From: Suipraeoptans intestinalis
GTDB taxonomy: Bacteria; Bacillota; Clostridia; Lachnospirales; Lachnospiraceae
Assembly: GCF_009696485.1 (NCBI RefSeq)
Contig: NZ_VULY01000018.1
Location: 941,001-1,005,000, forward strand
Length of the DNA: 64,000 bases
Direction of reading: 5' to 3'
The position numbers and the translations under genes were made by a program. The stretch's first letter is position 1. Each line of letters opens with the position of its first letter. The notes below the pieces were generated by a model. The model saw nothing but the letters and a program-made list of their open reading frames with translations. It ran no database searches and was not told the DNA's origin. Below, in pieces: positions 34,343 to 42,795 of the stretch.

Positions 34343-34348
34343 TGTCAA
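34320..34348 (-). promoter_or_regulatory. Consensus promoter of the APC permease
   Basis: On the minus strand TTGACA, 17 bases, TATAAT: both hexamers are perfect and the spacing ideal. Such strength fits a promoter kept off by a repressor. Confidence 0.85.
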
Positions 34349-34416
34349 AAGTTCTGTAATTTTTTTTCATTTTGTGGTAAATTATTTCTATACAATATTG
34401 GAAATGAGGTGAGATC

Positions 34417-35079
34417 ATGTCTGAATCGAAAGCAAAACACCCAGACAAATACATATATGAATCCAGATATCACCAGATCGCAGTGGAACTGGCGGAAAAA
34501 ATTGCCGAAGGCTGGTATGCGGTGGGAGAAAAACTGACGGTACGCTCCATGGTAGCCAACACTTTTCATGTATCCCCCGAAACTGCCCGAAAGGCAGTTC
34601 AGATCCTTGTAGATATGGGAATCGTCACCAGCCGGCACGGAAGCGGGACCTACGTAGCCTCACGGGAAAAGGCACAGTTGTTTTTTGACCGGTATCAAAG
34701 TACGATCTCTATCAGTAAAACCAGGGAGAGTCTTTTGGACACCATCCATGCCCAGAAACTTCACCTGGATAAAATGGTCAATTTGCTGGACGAACTGATC
34801 GCCCAGACCCAGAGAGACCACAGTACTGCCTATCTGATCCCCTACGATATGAAGATAGACCAGCAGTGCAACTTCCTTGGCCATTCCATCGGCGAGATCA
34901 ATATCTGGCAGCAGACGGGTGCAACCATCGTTGCCGTCAAACGCGGAGATTCCATTTATGTTTCTCCCGGCCCTTACGAAAAGATCCAAAACGGCGATGT
35001 TCTCCTCTTTGTAGGAGATGAAGGCTCCCGCCAGCGGATGCTCGGATTGTTTAACGTGACGCCGGATCTTTCCACTTAA
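34417..35079 (+). CDS. GntR-type regulator with C-terminal RCK_C/TrkA-C domain (BusR-like)
   Basis: A 220-residue DNA-binding protein. A GntR winged helix (about residues 15-85; YHQIAVELAEKIAEGWYAVGEKL, then SPETARKAVQILVDMGIV in pieces, and RHGSGTYVA) is followed by a coiled-coil linker and an RCK_C domain (about 140-215; GATIVAVKRGDSIYVSPGP, NGDVLLFVGDE). This architecture is that of BusR, the c-di-AMP-binding repressor of an osmolyte importer in lactococci (established knowledge). It diverges from an APC permease with a perfect inverted repeat over its promoter, and the window also encodes GdpP. GAGGTG lies before the ATG. c-di-AMP binding is inferred. Confidence 0.8.
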   Translation: MSESKAKHPDKYIYESRYHQIAVELAEKIAEGWYAVGEKLTVRSMVANTFHVSPETARKAVQILVDMGIVTSRHGSGTYVASREKAQLFFDRYQSTISISKTRESLLDTIHAQKLHLDKMVNLLDELIAQTQRDHSTAYLIPYDMKIDQQCNFLGHSIGEINIWQQTGATIVAVKRGDSIYVSPGPYEKIQNGDVLLFVGDEGSRQRMLGLFNVTPDLST

Positions 35080-35147
35080 CATACGCCTTTGTTTTCTTGC
35101 ACGCACGCCCCTATTATCATATATTCCATCAAATGGAGGATACGCCC

Positions 35148-36203
35148 ATGCATCTATCTGATGGTCTGGCCAACCAGATCGTCCACGCAATCCATGAAGT
35201 TGTCAAAAGAGATACCAATCTGATCGCTCCTTCCGGGAAGATCATTGCCAGCACCGACCCTGAGCGCATAGGTACCGTTCATGCGGCAGGAGCTTCTGCC
35301 ATCCACAGGGGACTTCCCGTATTTGTAGATGACGCACATCCTTTTCAGGGATCAAAGCCTGGTATCAATTACCCTATTTTTCTTGATCATGCTCCAATTG
35401 CTGCGATTGGGATCACAGGTCCGCCTGAAGAATTGAAATCTTATGGATTTCTCATCACAAAAATCTCTGAAGTTTTTTTCAAAGAACAGCATCTGAGCGA
35501 AGAGTTTCTGTCTGAAAGCAGGGCGATCCACTACCTTGTCACCTCGTTGATCTACAACAACATACAGGATCCTTCTCAGCTGCACCTGTTGCTGGACAAA
35601 TACCGTATTTCCTCAAAAAAACAGTATGCCGTATTTGCTCTCTACATGAACGATATCTCTTTAGAAACGTCTCTTCGGTTTTATTTTCGCGGTTTAGCGT
35701 GTCCGCTCTTCCATTATCTGTATCCCAACGAGTGGATCGCAATTTTTGACGAAGCATCCTTTAGAAACTTTATTCCGGGAGATTTTTCTGCCCGTTTCCA
35801 CGGACAGGTCGTTTCCGGCTTGGGCAGCTTCACTCCTATCCATCAGCTTCATCATTCCTACCGCAGCGCTTCTCTTGCAAGAACCCATGCCGAACGGATC
35901 TGTTCTGATTTCTACGACAGCCGCTGCCTGTCTTTAGAATTTGTGCTGGAACATCTCCCTCCTGAAGCCCGGCAGATACTTGCTTCTCAGGTGCTAAAAT
36001 CGCTCACAGACAAAGAGTGTCATTTGCTGAACTGCTATTTTTCCAACAACCTCTCCCTGACAAAGACTGCCGGACAGCTTCACATTCACAAAAATACCCT
36101 GCAGTATCAGCTGAACTGCATTGCCCAGAAAACTTCCTGGAATCCCAGAAAATTTCAGGATGCTGTTTTTCTTCAGCTGGCACTCTGCTGCCTTGAAGCC
36201 TAA
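35148..36203 (+). CDS. CdaR-family transcriptional regulator
   Basis: A 351-residue regulator: an N-terminal sugar-diacid recognition domain (about residues 1-135; NLIAPSGKIIASTDPERIGTVH in pieces, GITGPPEELKSYG) and a C-terminal PucR-type helix-turn-helix (LTKTAGQLHIHKNTLQYQLNCI). CdaR of E. coli activates glucarate/glycerate genes including glycerate kinase (established knowledge). It lies just upstream of glxK. The start at 35148 follows GGAGG; the longer frame adds 17 unconserved residues. It probably activates glycerate kinase. Confidence 0.9.
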   Translation: MHLSDGLANQIVHAIHEVVKRDTNLIAPSGKIIASTDPERIGTVHAAGASAIHRGLPVFVDDAHPFQGSKPGINYPIFLDHAPIAAIGITGPPEELKSYGFLITKISEVFFKEQHLSEEFLSESRAIHYLVTSLIYNNIQDPSQLHLLLDKYRISSKKQYAVFALYMNDISLETSLRFYFRGLACPLFHYLYPNEWIAIFDEASFRNFIPGDFSARFHGQVVSGLGSFTPIHQLHHSYRSASLARTHAERICSDFYDSRCLSLEFVLEHLPPEARQILASQVLKSLTDKECHLLNCYFSNNLSLTKTAGQLHIHKNTLQYQLNCIAQKTSWNPRKFQDAVFLQLALCCLEA

Positions 36204-36360
36204 GGAATTTTCATTGTTTCATGTACCTGTTTTTCGTTTCTTGATACGTTATTTTTTGGTATAAATACTATGGTCTTTTCTTCTGAAAGCCGATATACTG
36301 TCTATATTACTTCATAATTATGGAACTATATATGCAGATTATCTATTTAGGAGGACGCCT

Positions 36361-37506
36361 ATGAAAGTTGTTGTTGCAATCGATTCCTTTAAGGGGAGCC
36401 TTTCTTCCATGGAGGCCGGCATAGCTGCAAAAGAAGGGATTTTGGCTGCTCATCCCTCTGCACAGGTGGTTGTCAAGCCTCTTGCCGATGGCGGAGAAGG
36501 AACCGCCGACGCTTTGATCGCCGGACTCGGCGGGCAGACGATTTCTTTGCGTGTTTCCGATCCTTTAGGAGCCCCGGTTTCCGTACACTACGGCTATTGG
36601 CCAGACAGACAGCTGGCTGTTCTGGAAATGGCCAGCGCCGCCGGAATTACTTTGATCCCGGAATCTGAAAAAGATCCTCTGGCAGCCACTACCTACGGAG
36701 TCGGAGAGATGATCCGGGATGCCATCCAGCGTGGATGCCGGCATTTCATCATTGGGATCGGCGGAAGTGTTACGAATGACGGTGGTGTCGGCATGCTAAA
36801 AGCCCTGGGTTACAGATTTCTTGATCAAAACGGAACTGACGTGGGTATGGGTGGAAGCGCTTTGTCTAAGATCTTCTCCATATCCGCAGCACATGTACTT
36901 CCGGAGTTGAAACTCTGCCAGTTTCAGATAGCCTGTGATGTGTCCAATCCCCTTTGTGGTCCCACCGGAGCCACCTACATCTATGGCCCGCAAAAGGGAG
37001 TCACAGAAGCATTAAAAGCCCCCTTAGATGCCGCTATGGCACACTACGCCTCTGTCACAGAACAAACAATGCACAACTGTTTTCGTGATACTCCTGGTTC
37101 CGGGGCAGCCGGAGGTATGGGCTTTGCATGTTTAAGCTATCTGCAGGCTTCCTTAATTCCCGGAATCCAACTGATCATGGAAGCAACCCATCTTACAGAA
37201 GAGCTGAAAACAGCGGATGTTGTCGTTACGGGAGAAGGGCGTCTGGATGCTCAGACAACCATGGGAAAAGCTCCTGTAGGCATCGCCAAACTGGCCAAAC
37301 AATTTGGCGCCACCGTAATCGCTTTTTCCGGCAGCGCCACAAAAGATGCCACCGCTTGTAATGCAGCGGGCATTGATGCTTTTTTTCCTATTTTGCGCAA
37401 TGTTGTCACCCTAGAGGAAGCCTTATCTCCCGAGACAGCAAAAGAAAATTTATCTCTGACAGCAGAACAGGTTTTTCGGCTGCTCCAATGTCGGCCTTTA
37501 CGATGA
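36361..37506 (+). CDS. glxK: Glycerate 2-kinase (GarK/GlxK type)
   Basis: A 381-residue type II glycerate kinase forming 2-phosphoglycerate from D-glycerate and ATP. The N-terminal MKVVVAIDSFKGSLSS and PLADGGEGTADAL, and the central GIGGSVTNDGGVGMLKALGY with VVTGEGRLDAQT, are family signatures. AGGAGG is 7 bases before the ATG. It follows cdaR and converges on the carrier/oxoprolinase operon, where a hydroxyacid dehydrogenase could supply D-glycerate. Confidence 0.95.
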   Translation: MKVVVAIDSFKGSLSSMEAGIAAKEGILAAHPSAQVVVKPLADGGEGTADALIAGLGGQTISLRVSDPLGAPVSVHYGYWPDRQLAVLEMASAAGITLIPESEKDPLAATTYGVGEMIRDAIQRGCRHFIIGIGGSVTNDGGVGMLKALGYRFLDQNGTDVGMGGSALSKIFSISAAHVLPELKLCQFQIACDVSNPLCGPTGATYIYGPQKGVTEALKAPLDAAMAHYASVTEQTMHNCFRDTPGSGAAGGMGFACLSYLQASLIPGIQLIMEATHLTEELKTADVVVTGEGRLDAQTTMGKAPVGIAKLAKQFGATVIAFSGSATKDATACNAAGIDAFFPILRNVVTLEEALSPETAKENLSLTAEQVFRLLQCRPLR

Positions 37507-37542
37507 TCTGCTTTCGTCCATTCTGTTTATCCGTATTACAGG

Positions 37543-37569
37543 GCGATCCGCTTGCAGCGGATCGCTTTT
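37543..37569 (+). terminator. Terminator of glycerate kinase
   Basis: The arms GCGATCCGCT and AGCGGATCGC around a TGC loop, followed by TTTTG. Confidence 0.75.
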
Positions 37570-37648
37570 GCGGCAGGAAAATGTGCCACAAGAGTACAGT
37601 CCCGGTGAAATACTTTTTTGTTTGACCAAACACATCTTCGTAGGAATA

Positions 37649-37707
37649 AAAAAAGAGTTGTTCCCCGACAGTATGCCTTCACTCTCCGTCGAAAACAACT
37701 CTTTTTT
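37649..37707. terminator. Terminator at the end of the DAACS carrier gene
   Basis: AAAAAAGAGTTGTT pairs with AACAACTCTTTTTT across a 31-base loop. It lies immediately after the minus-strand carrier stop and can also catch plus-strand read-through. Confidence 0.7.
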
Positions 37708-37715
37708 CTTCTCGC

Positions 37716-39065
37716 CTATTGATTGTATAGATCCAGGTCCAGTTCCTTTTCTTTTGCATTCACGATCACGTTTGTTGCCGCATCCCCTATTACATTCAGC
37801 GGCAGTAAAGCCATTTCCACCGGTCTGTTAATAGCAACTACCAGTGCGTATGCAATCATGCAGGCATCTGTTGTCCACCCCATTCCGGAGAGGACTGTCA
37901 CGATCAGCGTGGTTCCCGCGATCGGAATAGCTGGACACCCCATCGCAGCACAGATCGACAAAAAGGCTACTACTGCCAGATTTGCCGGCGTCACATCAAT
38001 TCCCGACGCTGTCGCAATAAAAGTCACTGCAAACATGTGCATGATTGTTGTTCCATTCATATTGATCGTCATCCCCGTAGGAAGCACGAAGCTGGTAATT
38101 TCCTCCGAACAGCCCAATTCATCCAGATTTGTCCGGGTATTCAGCGGCAGTGTTGCTGCGGAAGAATTGACTGAAAATCCAAACACTCCTACCTTTGCGA
38201 TCTTTTTGATAAACTGCCATGGATTCAGCCTTGTCGTTACCCAGATTCCCAATGGATACAAGACTATCGTCAGTACAAATAATGTGATCATTGCAGATAC
38301 AACATAGGAAGCTGCCGGTGCCAGATATTCCACTCCATAGATTGCAAAGGTCCTTGAAATCAGACAGAAGATTGCAACAGGTCCCACCTTATTGATCAAA
38401 AATGTCAGATACATCTGTATGATCTCATTTCCGCTTTCCAGTACTGCCTTCAGCGGATCCGCCTTCTTTCCCAGCGCATTCATACTCAGTCCCATAATGA
38501 TCGCAACCACCACAACCGCCAGAATACTGTTATTGCTGCTGAAAGCGGCTGTGATATTAGACGGAACCGCCTCCACGATGGTCGCCAATGGGTTGAAAGC
38601 TGCGATCGTGGCTGCTTCCGTTACTGCTTCTTTGGGAAGCTTAACATCAAAGAAACCGCCGCTTTTTACGAGATATGCCACCGTTCCTCCTAAAAACGCA
38701 CCGCATGCATAGAATAAAAAGAATCCCAGGAGCGTTCTTCCTGCTATCCTTCCTAATTTGGAAGAACTGGATATGCTGCACATGGCCAAGCTCAATGATA
38801 CCAGAACTAAAGGTACGATCGCCAGCTGTAATCCTCTCATAAATACCTGTCCCACAATATAAAACAACCCGACTGCTCCAACACCCTGCTCTCCTGTGAT
38901 ATCCTGAAATAGCAGGCGATTGATTCCATCCCAGACGGCTTCTCTTCCCTCCGACAGGAGATAACTTCTTAAGAGCATGAACCCAAGGCCTACCACCAGT
39001 CCCCCCGCCAGCGCTATCATCATCTTTCTTACTACCGATGCCGATTGTTTCTCTTCTTTTTTCAT
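37716..39065 (-). CDS. DAACS-family dicarboxylate/amino acid:cation symporter
   Basis: A 449-residue carrier of the glutamate/aspartate/serine symporter family. It has the usual eight helices and two re-entrant loops: the serine-rich VSLSLAMCSISSSSKLGRIAGR loop in pieces, VFGFSVNSSAATLPLNT, and the cation/substrate site FVLPTGMTINMNGTTIMHM in pieces (NMNGT). GGAAGCGG precedes the start. It is the last gene after pxpA, separated by a terminator-like hairpin. In context the substrate may be glutamate, serine/threonine or a dicarboxylate. Confidence 0.9.
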   Translation of the reverse strand: MKKEEKQSASVVRKMMIALAGGLVVGLGFMLLRSYLLSEGREAVWDGINRLLFQDITGEQGVGAVGLFYIVGQVFMRGLQLAIVPLVLVSLSLAMCSISSSSKLGRIAGRTLLGFFLFYACGAFLGGTVAYLVKSGGFFDVKLPKEAVTEAATIAAFNPLATIVEAVPSNITAAFSSNNSILAVVVVAIIMGLSMNALGKKADPLKAVLESGNEIIQMYLTFLINKVGPVAIFCLISRTFAIYGVEYLAPAASYVVSAMITLFVLTIVLYPLGIWVTTRLNPWQFIKKIAKVGVFGFSVNSSAATLPLNTRTNLDELGCSEEITSFVLPTGMTINMNGTTIMHMFAVTFIATASGIDVTPANLAVVAFLSICAAMGCPAIPIAGTTLIVTVLSGMGWTTDACMIAYALVVAINRPVEMALLPLNVIGDAATNVIVNAKEKELDLDLYNQ

Positions 39066-39132
39066 CCTTCCGCTTCCTTTCCTGGTTTACTTATTTTTTG
39101 AAACACACTGTCTAACTCTCACAAAAAAGGTT

Positions 39133-39205
39133 AAAAAAAGCACCGGACAAACCAAAGATCGTCTTCTTACGTTATACTCTCTATCTTCTTTGATTCAGCC
39201 GATGC
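39133..39205 (-). terminator. Terminator or attenuator between pxpA and the carrier gene
   Basis: On the minus strand GCATCGG pairs with CCGGTGC (one G-U pair), with an inner CAAAGA/TCTTTG pairing, followed by seven T residues. It would reduce read-through from pxpA into the carrier gene. Confidence 0.5.
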
Positions 39206-39234
39206 CTTGCATCCTGACCTTTTTACATGCTCTG

Positions 39235-39990
39235 CTATAAAGGTTTGATTTCAATTCCCTCCTGCACAAAGGCCGTTCTGATTTTTTCTACAAACTCCAG
39301 CGCTTTTGGACCGTCTCCATGTACACATAGGGTATCGCCCCGGATAGCCAGTTCCTTTCCGCTGATGGAAGTTACCTTCCCCTCCTTCACCATGCGGATA
39401 CATCTTGCGATCGCAATTTCTTCATCTGTGATCATGGCCCCTTCCATCTTTCTGGGAACCAGGGATAAGTCGTCCATATAGGCCCTATCTGCAAAGATCT
39501 CGGATGCCGTCCGAAGTCCTCTGCTCTCTGCAATCTCTCCCAAAACAGCGCCTGCGCAGTAATATATTATAAGTTCCTTGTCAAATTCCAGCACCGCTTC
39601 CACGATAGCTGTGGAAATCTCTTCATCATACTGGCACTGGTTTCCCATTGCTCCGTGAGGCGCCACATGGTTGAGCCTCATCCCATAACTTTTTGTAAAT
39701 GCCGCCAACGCTCCTATTTGGTAGCGAACATAGTTTTTCACTTCCTGAAAGGACAAGACCATCTTCCTTCTTCCAAATCCCATCAGATCCGGATAACCCG
39801 GATGTGCCCCTACCATAACACCTCTTTCTTTTGCCATCCGCACAACGGTATCCATGACCACAGGATCGCCCGCATGCCATCCGCATGCCACGTTTGCCGT
39901 AGTCACATACTGGATCAGTTTTTCGTCTCCTCCCAATTTATAAGCCCCAAAGCTCTCTCCCATGTCACTGTTTAAATCGATGGTGTACAT
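39235..39990 (-). CDS. pxpA: 5-oxoprolinase subunit PxpA (LamB/YcsF family)
   Basis: A 251-residue subunit of the ATP-dependent PxpABC 5-oxoprolinase, which opens pyroglutamate to glutamate. Signatures are IDLNSDMGESFGAY at the N-terminus, ANVACGWHAGDP, GAHPGYPDLMGFGRR and NHVAPHGAMGNQC. The ribosome site is GGAGGTG. It is separated from pxpC by a hydroxyacid dehydrogenase gene. Confidence 0.95.
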   Translation of the reverse strand: MYTIDLNSDMGESFGAYKLGGDEKLIQYVTTANVACGWHAGDPVVMDTVVRMAKERGVMVGAHPGYPDLMGFGRRKMVLSFQEVKNYVRYQIGALAAFTKSYGMRLNHVAPHGAMGNQCQYDEEISTAIVEAVLEFDKELIIYYCAGAVLGEIAESRGLRTASEIFADRAYMDDLSLVPRKMEGAMITDEEIAIARCIRMVKEGKVTSISGKELAIRGDTLCVHGDGPKALEFVEKIRTAFVQEGIEIKPL

Positions 39991-40032
39991 AGTTCACCTC
40001 CTCACTGTCTTTCTGTCCTAAACTACCGCCTA

Positions 40033-40989
40033 CTATGGGTTCACAACATTTTGCGGTGTTCCGTTTTTGAATGCTTTTAAATTTTCCACTGCAATATCCA
40101 TCAGCCTCTGTCTGGATTCTCTGGGTGCCCAGGAAATATGTGGCGTAATAAAACAGTTCTTTGCCTTTAACAGCACATTGTCTTCCCGAATCGGCTCTGT
40201 AGAAACCACGTCAAGCCCCGCTGCATAGACTTTCCCCGATTCCAGCGCAGCCGCCAGATCCTCTTCTACGATCAAAGGTCCTCTGGAATTATTTAAAAGG
40301 ATAACGCCGTCCTTCATTTTTTGTATATTTTCCTTGTTGATGATTCCTTCTGTTTCCGGGAACAGCGGACAATGCAGCGCTATGACGTCTGACTCTCTTA
40401 ACAGGGTCTCCCTGTCCACATAGGTTGCTATTTCTCTTCCCGCCTCGCTTTCAAATGCGTCATTTGCGATTACCTGCATTCCAAGTGCCTTCGCAATACG
40501 CCCGGTGCTTTGCCCGATTCTTCCAAACCCTATGATCCCCATTGTCTTTCCTGCCAATTCGATCAAGGGATAATCCCAAAAGCACCAGTCTGCACTACGG
40601 CTCCACTTTCCATCACGCACCGCCTGAGAATGATGTCCAATATGATGACAGATCTCCAACAGCAGCGCAATGGCGAATTGTCCTACCGCATCTGTTCCAT
40701 AGGTAGGGATATTAGAAACCGGAATCCCTCCTTCCTTTGCCGCCTCTATGTCCACCACATTGTACCCCGTCGCCAGTACTCCAATAAACCGGATCTGCGG
40801 GCATGCCTCCAACACCTTCCTGGTGATAGGTGTTTTGTTGGTATAGACCGCCTGCGCGTCTCCTATACGCTCTATAATCTCCTCTTCTTTTGTCCGATCA
40901 TATACTTTTACTTCTCCAAAAGCTTCCAGCCCCTCCCAGCTAATATCTCCGGGATTTAATGTATATCCATCCAACACGACAATTTTCAT
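40033..40989 (-). CDS. NAD-dependent D-2-hydroxyacid dehydrogenase (hydroxypyruvate/glyoxylate reductase-like)
   Basis: A 318-residue dehydrogenase. The Rossmann motif GIIGFGRIGQSTGRI (about residues 148-162) and the catalytic Arg (LLNNSRGPLI), Glu (VVSTEPI) and His (ITPHISWAP) are visible. This group reduces hydroxypyruvate to D-glycerate or glyoxylate to glycolate. It starts 6 bases from the pxpC stop, inside the pxp operon, which is unusual. A link with the glycerate kinase at 36361 is plausible; phosphonate- or erythronate-linked roles cannot be excluded. Confidence 0.9.
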   Translation of the reverse strand: MKIVVLDGYTLNPGDISWEGLEAFGEVKVYDRTKEEEIIERIGDAQAVYTNKTPITRKVLEACPQIRFIGVLATGYNVVDIEAAKEGGIPVSNIPTYGTDAVGQFAIALLLEICHHIGHHSQAVRDGKWSRSADWCFWDYPLIELAGKTMGIIGFGRIGQSTGRIAKALGMQVIANDAFESEAGREIATYVDRETLLRESDVIALHCPLFPETEGIINKENIQKMKDGVILLNNSRGPLIVEEDLAAALESGKVYAAGLDVVSTEPIREDNVLLKAKNCFITPHISWAPRESRQRLMDIAVENLKAFKNGTPQNVVNP

Positions 40990-40995
40990 TTCTTT

Positions 40996-41952
40996 CTACT
41001 CCTTTCTGTTTAAATCAGCTTCCAGTTGATTCAACTCCTCAACTTCCCTGATGTACAAGCTTTGTGCCAGTTCGATTCCCACCCTTACGAAACGTACTCT
41101 GTTGCCCGGAACACTTTGCACAAGTCTGGGGAGGTCTACGGAAATAACTGTTCCGATCTTTGTATAGCCCCCTGTACTCTGGCGATCTGCTAACATAATA
41201 ATCGGTTGTCCGTTTGTAGGTACCTGGATAGAGCCAAATGCAATGCCATCTGTGATGATGTTTCCATCCTTTTTATGTCGAAGAGGCTCTTTTCTTTCCA
41301 AACGACATCCCATCCTGTCAAACTCGTTGGTAATTACTGCGCTGTACCAAAAAAATTTACGAATCTCTTCTTCCTCAAATTCTGTATCCTGAGAACCGGT
41401 AACCACACGTAACACAATCTCCTGTCCCCAATATCTTTCTGGTTTCAAGATTCTCCTGTCCATCTGGTTCAATCGGCTTTTAGGACTCCGGAAGCCGATC
41501 CTATCTCCTTTTTCCAGTTTTCGCCCTTTCACTCCACCCAGTTGATTTCGCATTAACGTAGATTTACTTCCCATCACCACCGGTACTTCCAGGCCTCCTG
41601 AAACTGCCACATAGGCCCTGCATCCATTGCCTGATGCAAACCCGAAGGAAAGTAAATCTCCCTCTTTTACCTCCAAAGCCCTATACATATCCACCGGGTT
41701 TCCATTGATCCTGGGAGACAGATCCCCTCCCGTTATAGCGATTATATTTTCCTGCTCAAATACAAGATCCGCTCCCTGAAAGGTCATTTCCAGCGCCGCT
41801 TCCGTTCTGTCATTTCCTGCCAAAATGTTTGCAATATGAAATGCTCTTCTGTCCATAGGACCTGCCGGCGATACTCCAAACTGCTGATATCCAAATCGTC
41901 CTTCATCCTGCACCGTCGTCTGGATCCCCGGACTTTCCACCCGTATGCCCAT
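40996..41952 (-). CDS. pxpC: 5-oxoprolinase subunit PxpC (KipA-like)
   Basis: A 318-residue biotin-carboxyltransferase-fold subunit (AHS2). Signatures: VESPGIQTTVQDEGRFGYQQFGVSPAGPMDRRAF in shorter pieces, GGDLSPRINGNPV, AYVAVSGGLEVPVVMGSKST in pieces, and SIQVPTNGQPIIMLADRQSTGGY in pieces. It starts 2 bases after the pxpB stop. Works with PxpA and PxpB in pyroglutamate use. Confidence 0.95.
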   Translation of the reverse strand: MGIRVESPGIQTTVQDEGRFGYQQFGVSPAGPMDRRAFHIANILAGNDRTEAALEMTFQGADLVFEQENIIAITGGDLSPRINGNPVDMYRALEVKEGDLLSFGFASGNGCRAYVAVSGGLEVPVVMGSKSTLMRNQLGGVKGRKLEKGDRIGFRSPKSRLNQMDRRILKPERYWGQEIVLRVVTGSQDTEFEEEEIRKFFWYSAVITNEFDRMGCRLERKEPLRHKKDGNIITDGIAFGSIQVPTNGQPIIMLADRQSTGGYTKIGTVISVDLPRLVQSVPGNRVRFVRVGIELAQSLYIREVEELNQLEADLNRKE

Positions 41953-41954
41953 TC

Positions 41955-42683
41955 CTACACCATCCTTTTTTCATAGGTTCTGACCCGGTAGTTTCCCTTG
42001 CAGTCCTGTTCTTTTATTTTCTCATATTCTCTGCGGCTCACCGGAATATATTTCACCCAGTCTCCTGCATGAATTAAAAAAGGATCTTTTCTTCTGTAAT
42101 CACACAAGGCTACCGGGGTCGCTCCGATCACATTCCAGCCGCACGGCTGGTCAAAGGGAATCATGTTTGACAAATTCTGAGCAGCTACCACGGAATGGCC
42201 CGGTATTCTTACACGAGGACTTTCTCTTCTTTTAAAATGAAAAGGTCGTCCAAATCTTGCCATATACGGGTGCCCCGGAGCAAATCCCAACATATAGCAA
42301 TAATATTCTTCCCCCGAATGAACCTGGATGAACTCCTCTTCTGTCATATCTTCCATTGCCGCACACTCTTCCAGATCTAACGCAAATTCTTTATCGTAGC
42401 AAATGGGGATTTCTTTCACCATCTGAACCACTGTCCTGATATTTTCCACACCGGAGAGCCTTTCCCCCACCAGTGCTTTCAACTCCCCGAAACGAATTTG
42501 AACCGGGTTGTAATGGATCGTCAGTCCCGCGTAAGTAGGCACCATCTCTAGGATTCCTTCTATCGGCTTTTCTGTCAGTCTCAAAAAGAGCTGCCTTACC
42601 TTCTGATTCACTTCCAGGCTGATTTCTTCTCCCAGTTGGACGGATATGGCACAATCTCCCACAATTAAAAATTTTGCTTCCAT
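41955..42683 (-). CDS. pxpB: 5-oxoprolinase subunit PxpB (KipI-like)
   Basis: A 242-residue AHS1-fold subunit. Typical pieces: GDCAISVQLGEEIS, VPTYAGLTIHYNP, YYCYMLGFAPGHPYMARF and VPGHSVVAAQNLSNMIPFDQPCGWNVIG in shorter conserved parts. The start at 42683 has GAGGAGG before it; the longer frame starts within the promoter. First gene of the pxp operon, with TATACT at about 42734 on the minus strand. Confidence 0.94.
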   Translation of the reverse strand: MEAKFLIVGDCAISVQLGEEISLEVNQKVRQLFLRLTEKPIEGILEMVPTYAGLTIHYNPVQIRFGELKALVGERLSGVENIRTVVQMVKEIPICYDKEFALDLEECAAMEDMTEEEFIQVHSGEEYYCYMLGFAPGHPYMARFGRPFHFKRRESPRVRIPGHSVVAAQNLSNMIPFDQPCGWNVIGATPVALCDYRRKDPFLIHAGDWVKYIPVSRREYEKIKEQDCKGNYRVRTYEKRMV

Positions 42684-42762
42684 CCCTCTTCCTCCTCTTT
42701 CGGAAGTATTCTTCGATCTCAATTTCTGACTTGAGTATAGCACATCCTGTTTTATTCTAAAA

Positions 42763-42775
42763 ATAAATTATTTAT
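42763..42775. promoter_or_regulatory. Palindrome ATAAATTATTTAT upstream of pxpB
   Basis: Six-base arms around one base, upstream of the pxpB -10. A related AAATTATTCATTT lies between the LysR gene and the aminotransferase (about 43745-43757). Both are candidate LysR sites. Confidence 0.4.
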
Positions 42776-42795
42776 CTATAATATATTAACATTTT

